Below, in pieces: positions 1 through 13,200 of a DNA stretch of 64,000 nt (positions are counted from its first letter, which is position 1; each line of letters begins with the position of its first letter). The stretch comes from Daphnia pulex (taxonomy: Eukaryota; Arthropoda; Branchiopoda; Diplostraca; Daphniidae): positions 9,890,501 through 9,954,500 of the forward strand of contig NC_060021.1 in the NCBI RefSeq assembly GCF_021134715.1, written 5' to 3'. The position numbers and the translations under genes were made by a program. The notes beneath the pieces are model-generated. The model was given only the letters and a program-made list of their open reading frames with translations. It searched no databases and was not told the DNA's origin.

Positions 1-32
1 ACCTCCACCGCGACTTGGACTTGTCCATTTCC
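1..32 (-). other. Possible truncated exon at window edge (minus strand)
   Basis: On the minus strand a pyrimidine-rich tract (roughly 60-37) ends in TTTTGTCAG immediately before base 32, which is a good splice acceptor. The following 32 bases are open in all three phases I read and run off the window. This could be an alternative 3' exon of Delta, an exon in the Delta 3' UTR, or the next gene. Spliced in phase to the Delta donor at 2134 it would replace the PDZ-motif tail with unrelated residues. The fragment is too short to identify. Confidence 0.25.
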
Positions 33-81
33 CTGACAAAAGAAAAAGAAACAAAAATCAACTAATAATCAAATAAAATGG

Positions 82-990
82 TGACCAAGAAAATTTCGTA
101 CATTGTGGCATCTTTGTATTCTTTTTGATATGATTTAATTCAAATTTTGTTTTCGTCCACACTCGTGACTCGTAGATATGTACAAAAAACTTGTACATTC
201 TGATAGAAAGACTGACACATTGACTTTAAAATATTTAGCAAACGAGAGCTCAAAATTCGGGCAGGTCTCAATTACTAAACTGCTAAACAAAATGTTTTGT
301 TTTAATTATTTCTTGATTGACTTAGCACAACAAATAGGAAAAATTTAGAACACACACGCACGTACTGGGGAAAAAAATAAAGAAATGACCCGAGTCGAGA
401 GACTGGCGTCATCAGATAATGTAATAATAATATAATAGCGTTTAGTATGAAGAAAATTTCAGAAAAAAAATCGACCAATCAAAAATTTCGTACATTGTGG
501 CATCTTTGTATTCTTTTTTGATATTATTTAATTCAAATTTTTTTTTCACGCACACCCGTGACTCGTAGATATGTACAGAAAAACTTACATTACCAAGAAA
601 AATACATTCTGATAGAAAGAGACTGACACGTTGACTTTACAATATATAGCAAACGAGAGCTAGAAAATTCGGCCGGTCTCAATTTACTAAACTGCCAAAC
701 AAGATGTTTTGTTTTAATTATTTCTTGATTGGCAGTTGTAGTTGAGGCGACACATTATTTTTTTCGCTTACTCGTTATCGCAATCAAGCGGATGTTTGTT
801 TTTTTGAAAGGGGGTGAAAGGGGGGAAAAAAAGATGACTTAGCACAACAAAAAGAAAAATTTAGGACACACGCACGTACTGGAGAAAAAAAGAAATGACC
901 CGAGTCGAGAGGACTTGACTGGCGTCATCAGATAATATAATAATAATATAATAGCGTTTAGTTTGCAAGAAAATTTTCAAAAAAAAAAAA
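82..990. repeat. Imperfect tandem duplication downstream of Delta
   Basis: Two direct copies are visible. Copy 1 (about 82-470) and copy 2 (about 471-990) share long near-identical blocks, for example TTTCGTACATTGTGGCATC, GACTCGTAGATATGTAC, AAATGACCCGAGTCGAGAG and GGCGTCATCAGATAAT. Copy 2 carries about 105 bp (roughly 732-836) that copy 1 lacks, placed between 'TTCTTGATTG' and 'ACTTAGCACAAC'. The block lies past the Delta stop codon, in the 3' UTR or the next intron. I see no coding capacity in it. The bases between it and the Delta stop (991-1574) are poly-A/G-rich with no feature I can support. Confidence 0.85.
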
Positions 991-1574
991 AGTTGGGAAA
1001 AAAACGTCAAAATCAAAGAAAGAAAAAATAATTTTAAAGTTTGTCCTGAGATCCTCAATTTTTTTCTAGGGTGGGGGAAAAAAATAGATAATTATAAGTA
1101 ATATGCCAATGTCGGAGGAGAGAGAGTGAATATGGGTGAAACATTGAAGTGTAGTTGTAAATTCACGACATAAAACATATATCACACATTGTGTCAGAAC
1201 AGGTTGAGAACAGAAAAAAAAACTAGCAAAAAAAAAATAATAATAATTAATAGTATTCGTAATAGTAAACAAGTATCCGGAGGATCATGTCCCGTATCTC
1301 GTCTGAGGAAGAAAGGTGGGTTTTTTTTTTGTATGGGGTGGGAGGGATTGAGGAGTTTTACAGGTGGGGGGAAACAAATCAAAAATGATTTTGGTCTCTT
1401 TGGACTGTGTGCAGAAAATACAAAAAATATGTAAAAAAAGGGGGGAAAAACGGAGCCAAAAAATAAGAATAAAGACAATTCAAATCAACAACTATTTTCA
1501 AATAGAAAAAAAAAATTAGGCAAAATATTTCGTCATGTTGGGAGAAAAAAAAACAATTCAGACGACGACGACTT

Positions 1575-4500
1575 TCAGACCGACGTTGCGAGGACATCTT
1601 CGTGCTGCAACGGGAACGGTCGCTTGTGCTCACTGCAAAAAGAAACAAATAATAAAAAAAGAGGCAAAATTAGATTTTTGAAATCAAAATGCCGCAGGCA
1701 ATTTCTCACACTAGGCTACATTTGTTTTTTTCACGTAACAACCCCACCACCGGATTTCTGTGCGTCTCTCATAGCCGCCAGCCAGGAGCGCTTCTCGTAA
1801 GAAGAAGAAAATCAAATCAAATCAAAATCTCCGCCCGCCGCCAGCGGGAAAAGAGCTCGAGGCAACTTCACATCCTGTGTGTGAGCGAGCGGGTAAGAAG
1901 AAAAAAAACAACTCGGCAGAGTACGAGCTTCCGGTGTTTGTGGTTCAACAGTCGTCTTGTGTCTTTTTACTTTTTCGGTGTATATAAAAAACTAGTGCTT
2001 CAGGGCATTCAAAAGGCTTCATTCTCCCCCCTTAACCACCAACCACCAGTGCGTGATTTCTTATTCAGAAAAACTAATAACCCCCGCACATACACAAAGA
2101 AATGTCAGAAACAATAGAAACTAAAAAATTTACCTCGGCGAGGATGAACACGTGGGAGTGACGGAAAGTCTTTTATCCAGTGTGACATAAGTCGGCTCGC
2201 AACTGGACATCACCTCCTTGTTCGATTGACAAGATGATGAGTTGACCAGCTTGTCGTTGAACGTTTCCACGTTGAGCGCTTTGCTCGTTCGGTGGATATT
2301 GTACTGCTGCTGCTGCTGCTGCTGGGCAGACGACGTTTCTTTAGTGGTCGTCGGGACCACAGCGTATAATTCCGGCTCGTTGATGGATTTGCCTTTCGAT
2401 TGAGACGGAAAATCCAGCGTGTTGATGATGCGGTGCTCCTCCAAGCACTTGTCCATCTTGTCCATCTTCTTGCTGATGGAGTGGACGACATTCTGCTCGT
2501 TTTGACGCCGGGCCTCCTCGTCCGATCGCAGCTGCTCCTTTTGGCGTCGCTTCTTGAGGCAAACGATGACCAGACACGAAACGATGGCGATGAGCGGGAC
2601 GGCCGTCGAGATGGTGGCGATCATGACGATCTGGGCGACAGAGAGCGAAGCGTCGGTCGAGGCTGTGCTGCCGAGACGAGACGCGCTGCCCAGCACCGTC
2701 GGAGCGGTGGCATTCAATTTCTGGGCAGCAGAGCGTTCGCATCGCAGTCCCGAATATCCGCGCGGGCAGAGGCACTTGTACTCGTTGATTCGGTCCAGAC
2801 AAGTGCCGCCGTTGAGGCACGGACGGGCCGAGCACTCGTTCACTTCGCTGCTGCAGTCCTTGCCGGCAAAGCCCGGCTTGCAGGTGCAGCGGTAGTCGTT
2901 GATCAGATCGTGACACTGGCCACCGTTGGAGCACGGCTTAGTCAGGCAATCGTCCACGTTCGTTTGGCAGAGCGAGCCGGTAAAACCGGGCACGCAGAGG
3001 CAGCGGAAAGAATTGACCAGGTCGGCGCACGAGCCGCCGTTCAGACAGGGATTATCCGTTTGACAGTCGTCAATGTCCGTCTGGCACAGTGGGCCCGTAA
3101 AACCAGCCGGGCAAATGCATTTGAAACCGTTGACCTTGTCGACACAAGACCCGCCGTTCTGGCAGCGATTCACCGCGCAGTCGTCCACCTTTAAATCAAA
3201 TAAAAATAATAAAAATAAAAGCGGTTAAAAACTTACAATTCCAGATGTAATAAAAATTGTTCGGTGCGCTATTATATAGAAGGACGATTGCCTTACCTGG
3301 TGGCCGCAATTGGCGCCATCAAAGCCGTCGGGGCAGAGGCACATGTAGCCCCTGTCGGTCGTGTCCACACAGGTGGCACCGTGAAGGCAGGGATTGTCGG
3401 AGCACGTTTGCTGGGTAGAAGTCTCGCAGCGGCGGCCATGAAATCCAGTCGGGCAATTGCAAGTCGCGTTCGTTTCGCCCTACGGAGAGAAGAGAAACGT
3501 TCAAATATTTTGGCGCCATTTTATGGAAATTTGAAATTTAAATTTAAGAAACTTACCGAACAGGTTCCGCCGTTGAGACAAGGGATGACGGTGCAATCAT
3601 CTTTGACCAGTTCGCAATCGGTTCCAGTGTACTCGGTGGGACAGGTGCAGGTGTAGGAGCCCTGGCCAGTGTTGAAGCAGGTGCCGCCGTTCTTGCAGGG
3701 CTTGTGATTGGTGCAGTAGTTGAGATCCTGATTGCAAAACAAACCGCCCCAACCCTCGTTGCAGTAGCACTGCCACGGCTGCTGGCAGGAGCCGTGCAAA
3801 CAACCTGGATAGCGGATGCACTGGTCGCACAACTTTCCCTGCCATCCCAATTTGCACCTATTAAATTTGAATTAAAAATTACAATTTAGCACAAATTCAT
3901 GAAAATTTTTATCAAATTCACTTACAGGCATTCGTTGGGATCGTTGCAGAAACCGTGTTCATCATGGCATCCAGGCAAGCAGATGGCTATTGAATTGAAT
4001 AAAAATAAATCGTTGATTAAAGACTCTATACACAATAATCAAGACAGTTCAAAAGGAGAATTAGGAGAAAAGAAGCGTGGGATCGGTGGAATGATGTACG
4101 TGTGTTTTCCAGGTGAATGCTTTGCTCTTGCGTCGTACCTCACAAACTGTTGCACCCCACCCTACTCCTAGATCAAATGTGATCCAACGCGTTGCAGTTT
4201 ATTCTTTTGACATGGATTTAAATGGCTACAGCTGCAGGCTAGACGGTCGCAACGTACATATATATACGGGGGGAAGGTTTTTAAAAAAAAAGTAGTGCAG
4301 ATGTTCCACCCCATACATGAGAGAGGGGGCAGATGGTGACCCGATCGACCCAAGTGGCAGATGCAACCCCCTAAAAACCCGGGGTGGAAGAAAACCGAGG
4401 GGGAGAATAATAGACACACACACACAAAAAGAGAAGGGAAGGAAGGAGGTCCGTGAACACACAAAAGCGGCAACCAACTGTTAGGAACCCCCTCTCTCTA

Positions 4501-7003
4501 TACACTACTGTACCAACAACACCTTTAGACGGTGGGAAAGAAGAAATTTACCCTCCCAAGAAACCCCCCTTCCTTCTTCTTCTTCCTTCTGGAGAGAAGA
4601 ATCATCACACAATTCACACATGATAAGAGATTAATCATATTCCAATGACGGTGATCATATCTTCAGCCGGAGAATTAAGCCGCTACGAATCTGGGAGAGA
4701 AACCAACGGCAGCACAGTATCATGATTGCGTGATGCCAACCGGTTACCTGTCCTCCCCCCCACCACATCACCCCCAGGAGGTTGAGGGGGTCATAGGTGA
4801 CCCATACCACTGGGTTAGCTATCTCTCTACCCCCCTTTAACGGGCATGAGAATGAGGCTGCAGGTTGACTACCACCGTCAAAACAAAAACACGACTACTG
4901 TATACAGACATCTTTTTTGGTTGGGAGCCGATCAAAAGAAACGATCTGATTCCGTCGTTAGGAGTTTGTTGATCGGCTCAAGATGAACTGGAAATTCCCA
5001 CGGAGCAAAAATAAACAAAAAGGGAAAGGAAGGAAGTCACTGGGTAACCCGAGCCGACAAGAGGAAACGAGTTTAAGTTCATTATTAGTGTAGTTAGTTG
5101 ATTTGTTTACCTTTACTGCAGTATTCGCCGCTCCATCCGGGTAGGCACACCTTATCACCGCTGGGTTCCGAGCAGGTGTAGTGGCCGAATTTATCGTCGC
5201 GGGGTCGGCAGAGATTGGCGCAACCGTCGCCGTAATAATGCTCGTCGCATTTCACGCGGTAGCTGTAATTCAACGAGTGCAATCCATCCGTGTCCGAATA
5301 GGAATCGGCTTTCCATGCGTTCGACGAGTCCATCCACCTCTGCGTGGCCATCTGCATCACTAGAACTTTGTCTAGATAATAAAATAAATAAAATTTCAAA
5401 TTTAGTTTAAAAAAAGGCTGAGTGGCATATGGTTCCTTCGAAGGTGATGGATAGATAGAAGCCCTCCTCTCTACGGTAGCGCATCGAGATTATTCCCAGG
5501 TTCGTTTTTTTTTCTCCAGCGGAAGAGACGCCAGATGGCGCCCGGATGGGAACCCCCCGCGCCATTCAAAAAGGGCCTCTTGAGTACACACAGACAACGG
5601 TATCGATTTTTTTTAAACCCACACCCAACATCCCATAATTTTTTTCAATCCCGTTCCTCTTGACGTAATCCAACAAAATGGCTACCTTTTTTTCTTTTTT
5701 AAAGAAATTAGGCGTTCACACCCCCGTCGTACGAAAGTAAAAAATGTATCGAGAAAACGACAAAAAGAATAAGAGAAAAAAAAGCTACTACTAGCATGGG
5801 AAAATGCCCGAGGTGAATATTAGAACGGTGCGAGTATACCTAGAAAAATCCCAACTCCCCCTCTCTCTCTCACCCATTAAGAAAATGGGGCTTTTTGGCT
5901 AAGAACAAAAAGGGCGGCCGGACCACGTGAAAATGGACTCCCCCAGCCGTCAAAAAGGGGAAAGAAAAAGAAGAAGAAAAAACTTGTCAGCTCGACCGGA
6001 AATCTTAATTAAACTACAACGAGCTCTTGGTGTTTCCCGTCGCAAAAATTGGGGCTAGCTACATATATAATAATGTTCACATGGTTATATACACACCACC
6101 GGTCGGTAGCCATGCAGTCATTTACACGTATTGTATACAAGAAACCCCTTTCGATATAACCCCCCCGCCCATGATCTATCAACTTAAAAAAAAAAAGAAC
6201 CTTAAAAGAAAAAAGAAACAATACGGTTACGAATTGTAGAGTCAAAAGAAAGTCACACGCAACAGCGACCGCAAAGACAGTGTGGGAAACAAACGAAATT
6301 TTTATTGAAGTGTTTTAAATCTTTCTATACTGGGGGTACCAAAAGAAATACACAGCGGGGTAAAGAAAAGCGCACACTTTGTGATTGCACCCCCTGCGCT
6401 AGATATACGGGTCCGTTCCCACCCCCGCCCACCAAAGACCCACCTCACAAGATGTGTCAACCGTATAGAGAGAAAAGAGTTAAAAAATAAAAAAAGAAGT
6501 AGAGTGATTTACCTGTTGTGTTGGATGTCTGGTGATGGGCTTCGATAATCAGCGAGAAAGTGCCCTAGAAACAAAAAGTGTTCATTTTTATGACGTGTCC
6601 CACGAAAGGTGAGAAAAAAGTCAAAACTTACCGGCCATGAGAATTCAAACGGCAATCGGACGGTGTATCCAGCCGAGTTGTTGGATGTAAAATCGAGCGA
6701 ATTGTCACCGAGGAAGGGCGTCGAGAAATCGCCATAAGTGCAAGCGCCAACCAAGTCGATGGTCGTCTGATAATGCTTGAGGCAAACGCGGAATTGCGTG
6801 CGACACGCTTCGCTGCACTTACCACCGACGCCGCCACCATTGGACGACGACGACGCTTTGAATCCATCGCAGCAATGACCTTTGGCGTCGCGTCCCAACT
6901 CGTTTTGGAACCGGTCAAAGCGCAATTCAAACACGCCAGACGCTCGGCTCACTTGGACCACGGTTAAAACCATCAGCATAATCAATGTGGGTGATGACGC
7001 CAT
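1575..7003 (-). CDS. Dl: Delta, DSL-family Notch ligand (8 coding exons)
   Basis: Type I membrane ligand that activates Notch on neighbouring cells. Coding exons: 7003-6632, 6564-6513, 5371-5111, 3986-3926, 3857-3557, 3479-3297, 3188-2134 and 1632-1575 (2343 nt, 780 aa). Order: signal peptide (1-~23), MNNL domain with the [11 protein letters not shown] motif, DSL domain (~160-225), nine EGF repeats (as in Drosophila Delta), TM helix ~594-621 followed by KKRR, then a tail of about 160 residues with a polyQ. The ATG at 7003 has strong context (ATCGCCATGG) and directly precedes the signal peptide. The frame is open further upstream to 7153, but that would bury the signal. The exon 3188-2134 reads into a stop at 2132-2130. 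However, CCGAG|GTAAAT there is a strong donor, and the exon at 1632 restores a tail ending EDVLATSV, a class I PDZ ligand like the ATEV end of vertebrate Deltas. No VWC domain and only nine EGFs argue against Serrate/Jagged. The large introns (3987-5110, 5372-6512) hold no ORF I trust. One has a CSL site at 6281-6289. Confidence 0.93.
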
Positions 7004-7265
7004 GGCGATTTTTTTTTCGTTCAGTTCAAGGCGCACACACACACACACAAGGTCGTAGGTCAACCCAAAAAAGATCACGCACTCACGCACACACAGAAAA
7101 CCACACACACAGAACGGAAAAGAGTCGTGAAAATAAATTCGGGAGGGTGTCAAAGTGTGTCGATCAAAGTTGTCACTCGAAATTATCCATCATCATCACG
7201 GTTCTTTTATTTTTAAAAAATTCAATAGGGAAGAAAAGTGAAACTTGATAATAAACTGAGACAGA
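7004..7265 (-). promoter_or_regulatory. Delta 5' UTR / proximal promoter
   Basis: Read on the minus strand, this is a GT-dinucleotide-rich leader (7020-7120) directly in front of the Delta ATG. An AT-rich AAAATAAAAG stretch lies near 7205-7215 and a TCAGTTT initiator-like match near 7255-7262, but they are in the wrong order for a TATA-Inr pair. The transcription start is therefore not defined by sequence. No upstream ORF here looks coding. Confidence 0.35.
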
Positions 7266-10200
7266 GGGCCCTGAGAGCTTCCAACTGTGGTCAAATAAAT
7301 TCGAGAGAGAAACAACAGCGTACACGTCCACTTGGTGCCGAGGATGGCGAACAACTGACGATAGCTAGGGCCCTTGGGTCCCGTACGGTGGTTTCCCCTG
7401 CTGTTGCTCGATGCCTCCGCCAGGGCGGCGCTGCAGACTCGCCAGGTGGAGGAAGTCCTCAAAGGCCCTCCCCTCTCTACCAACAGCAGCAGAAGGAGAA
7501 GAAGAAGAAGAAAGAGAAATAAAAAAAAACACGAGCAGCCCAGAAGGAAATGGCTGAAGCAGAACCGGAAACTTGGGTCCCCCCTCCAACTCCGCCCTGT
7601 GGTAGTAGTATAGACGCTGGTTAAAAAAAAAACAACAGACTAAATAATATTAGTGAAACGAAAGAATAAAAAAAAAACAATAGTCTCAATGATTACTCGA
7701 GCGCAAACGTGGGCCAATGACAGTTCTCGGTAGACGCATTTAGCAACGACTTGTTATCACATGGAAGCCAATAGTTATGGGTTACGCCGATAAGATAACC
7801 AGTTTTATCTTTTTCTTTTCTTTAAAATTTGGAAATTGCCAATTGATCTTTTAGCAGGTGGTTGACAACTCGATAAAAACTTGTTTATACGGCCCCAAAA
7901 ATGCGTCGACCATTAAAAATTTTGAATTCCCCGCTTAAAATATTTTTAATCAATTGTGATCCCAGAAACAAGCAGAGGTTAACAAGCCAGCGATACGAGA
8001 TTGAGCCGTTTCCTTATTCCATCATCGCTGTCAGAGTCTTAAGCCACTGACAAGAAGAAGAAACGGATTTAGTCTTTTATAAATAATCCCATCAAAAGGA
8101 GAGCGCGACGAAATCCATCCACCACCACCAAAACTCTTTTCGCCAATGATGGCTGACCTCAGGTGAACCCTTTTATCTGATAGCAGTAGCTCTAATCCCC
8201 CTCGGCTCTTGTCCCAAGTATTTTTTCCTTTAATGGTTAATGAATCCCGTGACTCGGCTTGTTCATTGATCCACATCCGACTCTTAATCATTGGGGCAAA
8301 AGAATAAAAATGATGGCCGGTCGGACTCTCGACGCTCGAATCAACACCATTAAAAAGTCATTCGACTGATCCGTTTTGTGCTGCGCTAACCACTAACAAG
8401 CTCAATCGATGGCCAGCAGCTAGGGATGACAAGGTTGGCTAGCACAGCTATATACGTAAACAGCGTAACAGTTTCTGTTTGTTGGGGGGATAGACACCCT
8501 TTTAAAAATCACTACGGAGAAATCACTTAAAATCTTGTCAGACGGGGAAAAAATATAAAAAAATACTAGTGGTTCACGTCGTTAACGCGTGCAGCAGCAG
8601 CAGCTCATGGTCAAAAGGCACGTGTGTCGTTTGACCACTTGCCCAGCCAGCAGCACAAGCCGGAAGTGTAATCTCGCCCAGAGTCTCGTGCTTTGGTCGC
8701 TTTTCTAGTTTCCAATTCAAACTGCTCATCTGTTTTTTGTTGACCAATTTGTTGAAGATTTGTGTCACGTTTCTCTCACTTGTTCAATCAATTGTACAAA
8801 TTAAAATTCAGCGGGAAAAATTGGTTCGATGGCAGAAAAGGACGCCGTGTGACGTCACAGCGTGGGGACGCCATCCGATCAAAAAAGCGCGCGCCGATTA
8901 CGAAAGTTTCTATCTATAGGGAGAGATGGATAGACATAGAGATAGAGAGAGAGCATGTGTTACGGAACCCACTTCTCTATACCCTATTGCAGGAGCAGCA
9001 GTGGGTTCATACAGAGTGAAAGGTGGTGGTGGTAGTGGTGGTGGTGGATTTTCTGGTGACCATCTGCCCGTGTCCGGTGCTTGCAGCTGCCGCGCCCGCT
9101 TCTCTCTCCTGTATTTTTTCCTCTCCCCACACGTTATATGCTGGCGTCTATGTGTACTATAGCCAAGTGTGTAAGTATGTAGCAGCCAAGGAAAGCATCG
9201 GAAGGAGATTGTCAAATGGCGGCAGCTGTTAACGATTTCCGTCGCCAATTTTTTTTTTCCAGCTCTCCCAGACGCGTGCGCTGTTTCACATTCGCCAGCC
9301 GATGCGTATCATATATAATCACTTTTCTTTCTTTCTTTCTTTTGTTCTTGAAGTCCTTGAACAAAAATTTTTCTTCTTTTCTTAAAAAATAGAAAAAAGA
9401 GCTTGAATATTTTTCCCCACAATCATGACTTTCGCACGTTTCAATGAAGAGAAAAAGAAAAATGATTTTGTTTCAAATTATCTCTCCTCACCTCTACAGT
9501 CTACCTGTTGAAAAGAACGTTTTTCTTACCACCCCCAAAGTGTCTAGAATGAAAAGAACCAAAATTATGGGTGACCTTGGTTGACCTGATATGAATATAT
9601 ATCGAGTTTCTCTAGATCTCTGGGGTCTCTTTTTGCTCCATTTGCAATGGATATACTGTAGTACCTTTTTTTGTTTTTACATATGTGCCAATGTGATGAC
9701 TGGGTCAGAAATCTGCCACCGACTCGACAACTCGGACCAGCCATGTTTTCTATTTCTTCCTTTTGATGGTCTCTAAACTCCTGGAAACGTTTTGTTAAAG
9801 TCGATAATCAATTGCAGCTCGTGTGCAGCAGCAGAGAATTTCTCTACACCTTTAATTTGGGTACCCAAAAAAAACTTGTCTATTCCCACCCAAACATTTC
9901 AGTCGAGAATAAGTAGGCTACAACTTGGTATAGCGTGATAAAGGGAGACTCAAAATGGCCGATGGTTTGATTACGAAAGGAGATTGTTAATGGCGACAGC
10001 AGTGGGGTAGAGAGATAGGTGCATTGAAAACTAAAAAATCCAGAGGTTTCAGTCGTTTCACCTGCCCTTTTATTTTCCCCTCCCCTTTCCATTGTCAAAA
10101 ACTAAGACTGTGAAAAAGAACCGGACCCCAGACTTTTTTTTTATTGTATAAGAAAAAATAGATTAGCGGGAATTATATACATGTCCTGTTACTATACCGC

Positions 10201-13200
10201 GCACTTCAACAAGAGTTTTACTTTTTTTTTTTGCGCCGATATAATTTGGCGCGTTTTTCTTTATCAGAAAAATAAAAATTTCTATTGTAGTTGGCGTTAC
10301 GTTTTTACCTGAATCAATTTCAATTGTCGTTTGAAAGCAAATCTATTTAAGTCTGTGTCAATGTTAGGCCTTTATTTTTGTTAGCTGAGGTGTTCACGTC
10401 TTGATTGTTGTTGATTCTGATTTTTTCCCATGAATTAAGAAATAATAATTTTTTAAAAAGTCGCTGGAGGTTAGAAGCAGATGGAAGTGGGTTGGAAAAA
10501 TAAATCAAAAAATCAAAAGATCATCAGATATTCAAGGCGTGTTCCCCAGTGGTCCGGCACGCGCGTCGCCCAGCTTTTTCTTCCTTTGCCCACATCACAC
10601 ACACAACTTTTTTATTTTTATTTTTACCCAACTGCCCAGCCGAGGAAAAGGTTCGGTGGGACACAAGCAATTAAAAACCATTCAAAAAAACCCCAATGAG
10701 AATCGTGCAACTGACTTCGTGAGATGTGTCGTTAATGGTCGATATTCGTCGGAAACGGTTCAATGTAAATGAGACAACTGTCTCTCCAGATCTATATACA
10801 ATTCCATCGGGTTTCCAAGAATATATGCCACTTGGATTACGTTCGACAGCCATATAGCTAGTAGACAAGACTCTATAGTGTTTGGACACAAAAGAAATCT
10901 CTGAGCAGAATATACCGGTAGCTGATGGCTATAGCCGTCCGATTTACGACTTATTTAAATCTTGTAGGGTTGACTCTACAAACGCCAGCACAAGTCGCAA
11001 GTCTAGTTAACAATTCAAAAGTTACATTGTATACGAATTCACCCGGAAGTTCGGGGGTGTACCTTTTTTTCCCGTATTGTTGAAAAACACGAAAGGTCTC
11101 AAAACACACTAAAACTTACACAATGCTCGACATTACGTCAGACTCTTTTATCAATTTTTATTGTCAGTAGTTTTTGAGAGCTTACCAGAGATTTTTCGGG
11201 TATAGTTTGAATGATTGAATTTATTGAATGTAACGCCGAATTGATTTCCAGGTGAAAAGACGATAGGAATGGCTTGTTTTCTTATTTTAAAAATTGAACC
11301 AAACACAAACGGTACACTAACAGTTGTCAACCGCCTCAGCGACGACAATCAAAGGAAGACAAATAAAAGTGATGCGCAGATTGGCAGAAAAGTTTTGGCA
11401 CTTGACACACTTGTTGTTTGGCGGCCCCAGCCGAACGGCTATCCGTTTGGTGCTGCGTTCGTCGTCGCCCATCCATAGGGTTTTGCCCAGCTAAGAGCGG
11501 TGGCCGGTGGACGAAACTGACCATGGCTCACACAGACAATCGTGGTGCTGTGTTCATTGATATGAAAGGGAGGCTCGCGCCCACCGAATTTCCAATTGTC
11601 GGTCCAAACTTCTTTTATCTGGATATGGATATGCGTAGGCTACTACACACATAGAGAAAGAATCTTGGGGTGTGTGTGCATTATATTTCTTGATTTTTTT
11701 CGTATTATTCCAACTCGTTCAACTCGCACAGGCGAGCATGGTTCCCCCCTCTACCATTTTTTAAAAAAATTTCTTTCCTTGTAAAGAAGAAAAGAAAAGA
11801 AAAGAAAGAGAGGAAATCCGTCGGTTCTTTTGAACACACAACAGCAGCAGCAGCAGTAGACTAGGGCGCACACAGTAGCTGGATAGGGAGAGAGAGACCT
11901 CGGGAGCAGATGGTTTACAAAACACCCGCCGTCCCTATATACACTCTCAAGGCATAGACGAGTGACTGGGGCTGGAGCCAACAACGACAGGGCCTGGCTG
12001 GCGCTGGACACAGGGTGCGACGGTGCGGGTCTCTGGACAAATAACACGCCTTCCTTCCTTCATTCTTATATTCGTGTGTTTTTTTTTTGTGTTGTTTAAA
12101 AGCCCAGCATGGCCACTGGCCAGTGGGAGAAAAGAAGAAGAAAGAAGAAAGAAAGAAAAAAAAAACGCTTGAGTGAATCGGCACGTGTCCTCATGTGTGT
12201 CACCTGGCCAAACACGGGAACGATTTTTTGGGGAAATCATTTAACATTGATAGAAATTCGCTTTTCGCTAGATAATTCTAGTTGAAATCACCTTGTAGTT
12301 TGGATTGGATTCGGATTGATATTCGAGTTTGAATTACCTGGACATATTGAAAGGCTTCCATCTAAAAACTGGTCAAACGTTTGAATGAAGTTGTCTTGTT
12401 TTTAAGACGGAAGGTTAAATTGACTAAAGGTTAAATCTAATCATCTTTTTACAAGTCATAAATGAATTGTCTCCCGCGTACAATAGTGGGGACCCATGTC
12501 GTCTATATACTCCGCACAGCTCTCGAAAAAGTCCGAGGGGCTAAACAGGATAGGAGGAGGACTGTATAGAAAAGGGAAACGCGCACAAGGTGACGACTGA
12601 AGGAACAGTTGTCGAGCGTCGGCCAGTTAGAGAAACCACCTGGTCCCGTCTCCTAGACTCTATAGACTTTCCTTCCTTCTCCTTCCATCAAGGAGCTATA
12701 AGGCTATTATATCCAGGCAGTAGTAGCCTGGGCCAAGAAAAAAGAACAGGAGGAATAGCCAGTTCTCTTCAGACGATGAGTATACGATTCTGGGGGGGAG
12801 ACCCCCACTTTACCGTGTGTATAAGACTTGAGCTCAAAAAAGACGTTTGCAATATGGAAGGCTCTGGGCAGCAGTTATATTTTTTGGAAGGCCCAAAATT
12901 ACCCACTCAGCGATGGTGGCCCCTGGTTCCCTTATATTTCTTAGATTATTTTAGACTGGGCCATCTGCATAGCCAGTTGGTTAGCTGCATTAAACGAGTT
13001 ATAGGCTAATCATGATAATGGATTAGTTGTTGTTTGTTTCGTGTGCAGTCTCACCTTTGGCCAGCAAAGAAGAACAGCTCGTGATCGATGGATCACGGGG
13101 GGGAGAGACAGAAACTTGGATGTCAGTAGATCATCGTTGGACTCATTATTGGCTATCGTCATTATAGTCATCATCACCATGAAAAAAATAAAAAAAAAAA

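Noticed and set aside
1689..2117. 142-codon plus-strand frame inside the last Delta intron
   Set aside because: Basic, motif-less translation of intron and simple sequence. The opposite strand explains the locus.
2130..3188. Taking the stop at 2132-2130 as the end of Delta
   Set aside because: The stop overlaps a strong donor, and the next exon restores a conserved-type PDZ ligand in phase. The read-through form is kept only as a possible isoform.
7001..7153. Upstream in-frame ATG extending Delta by 50 residues
   Set aside because: The extension translates the GT-repeat leader and would place about 50 residues before the signal peptide. The ATG at 7003 has the stronger context.
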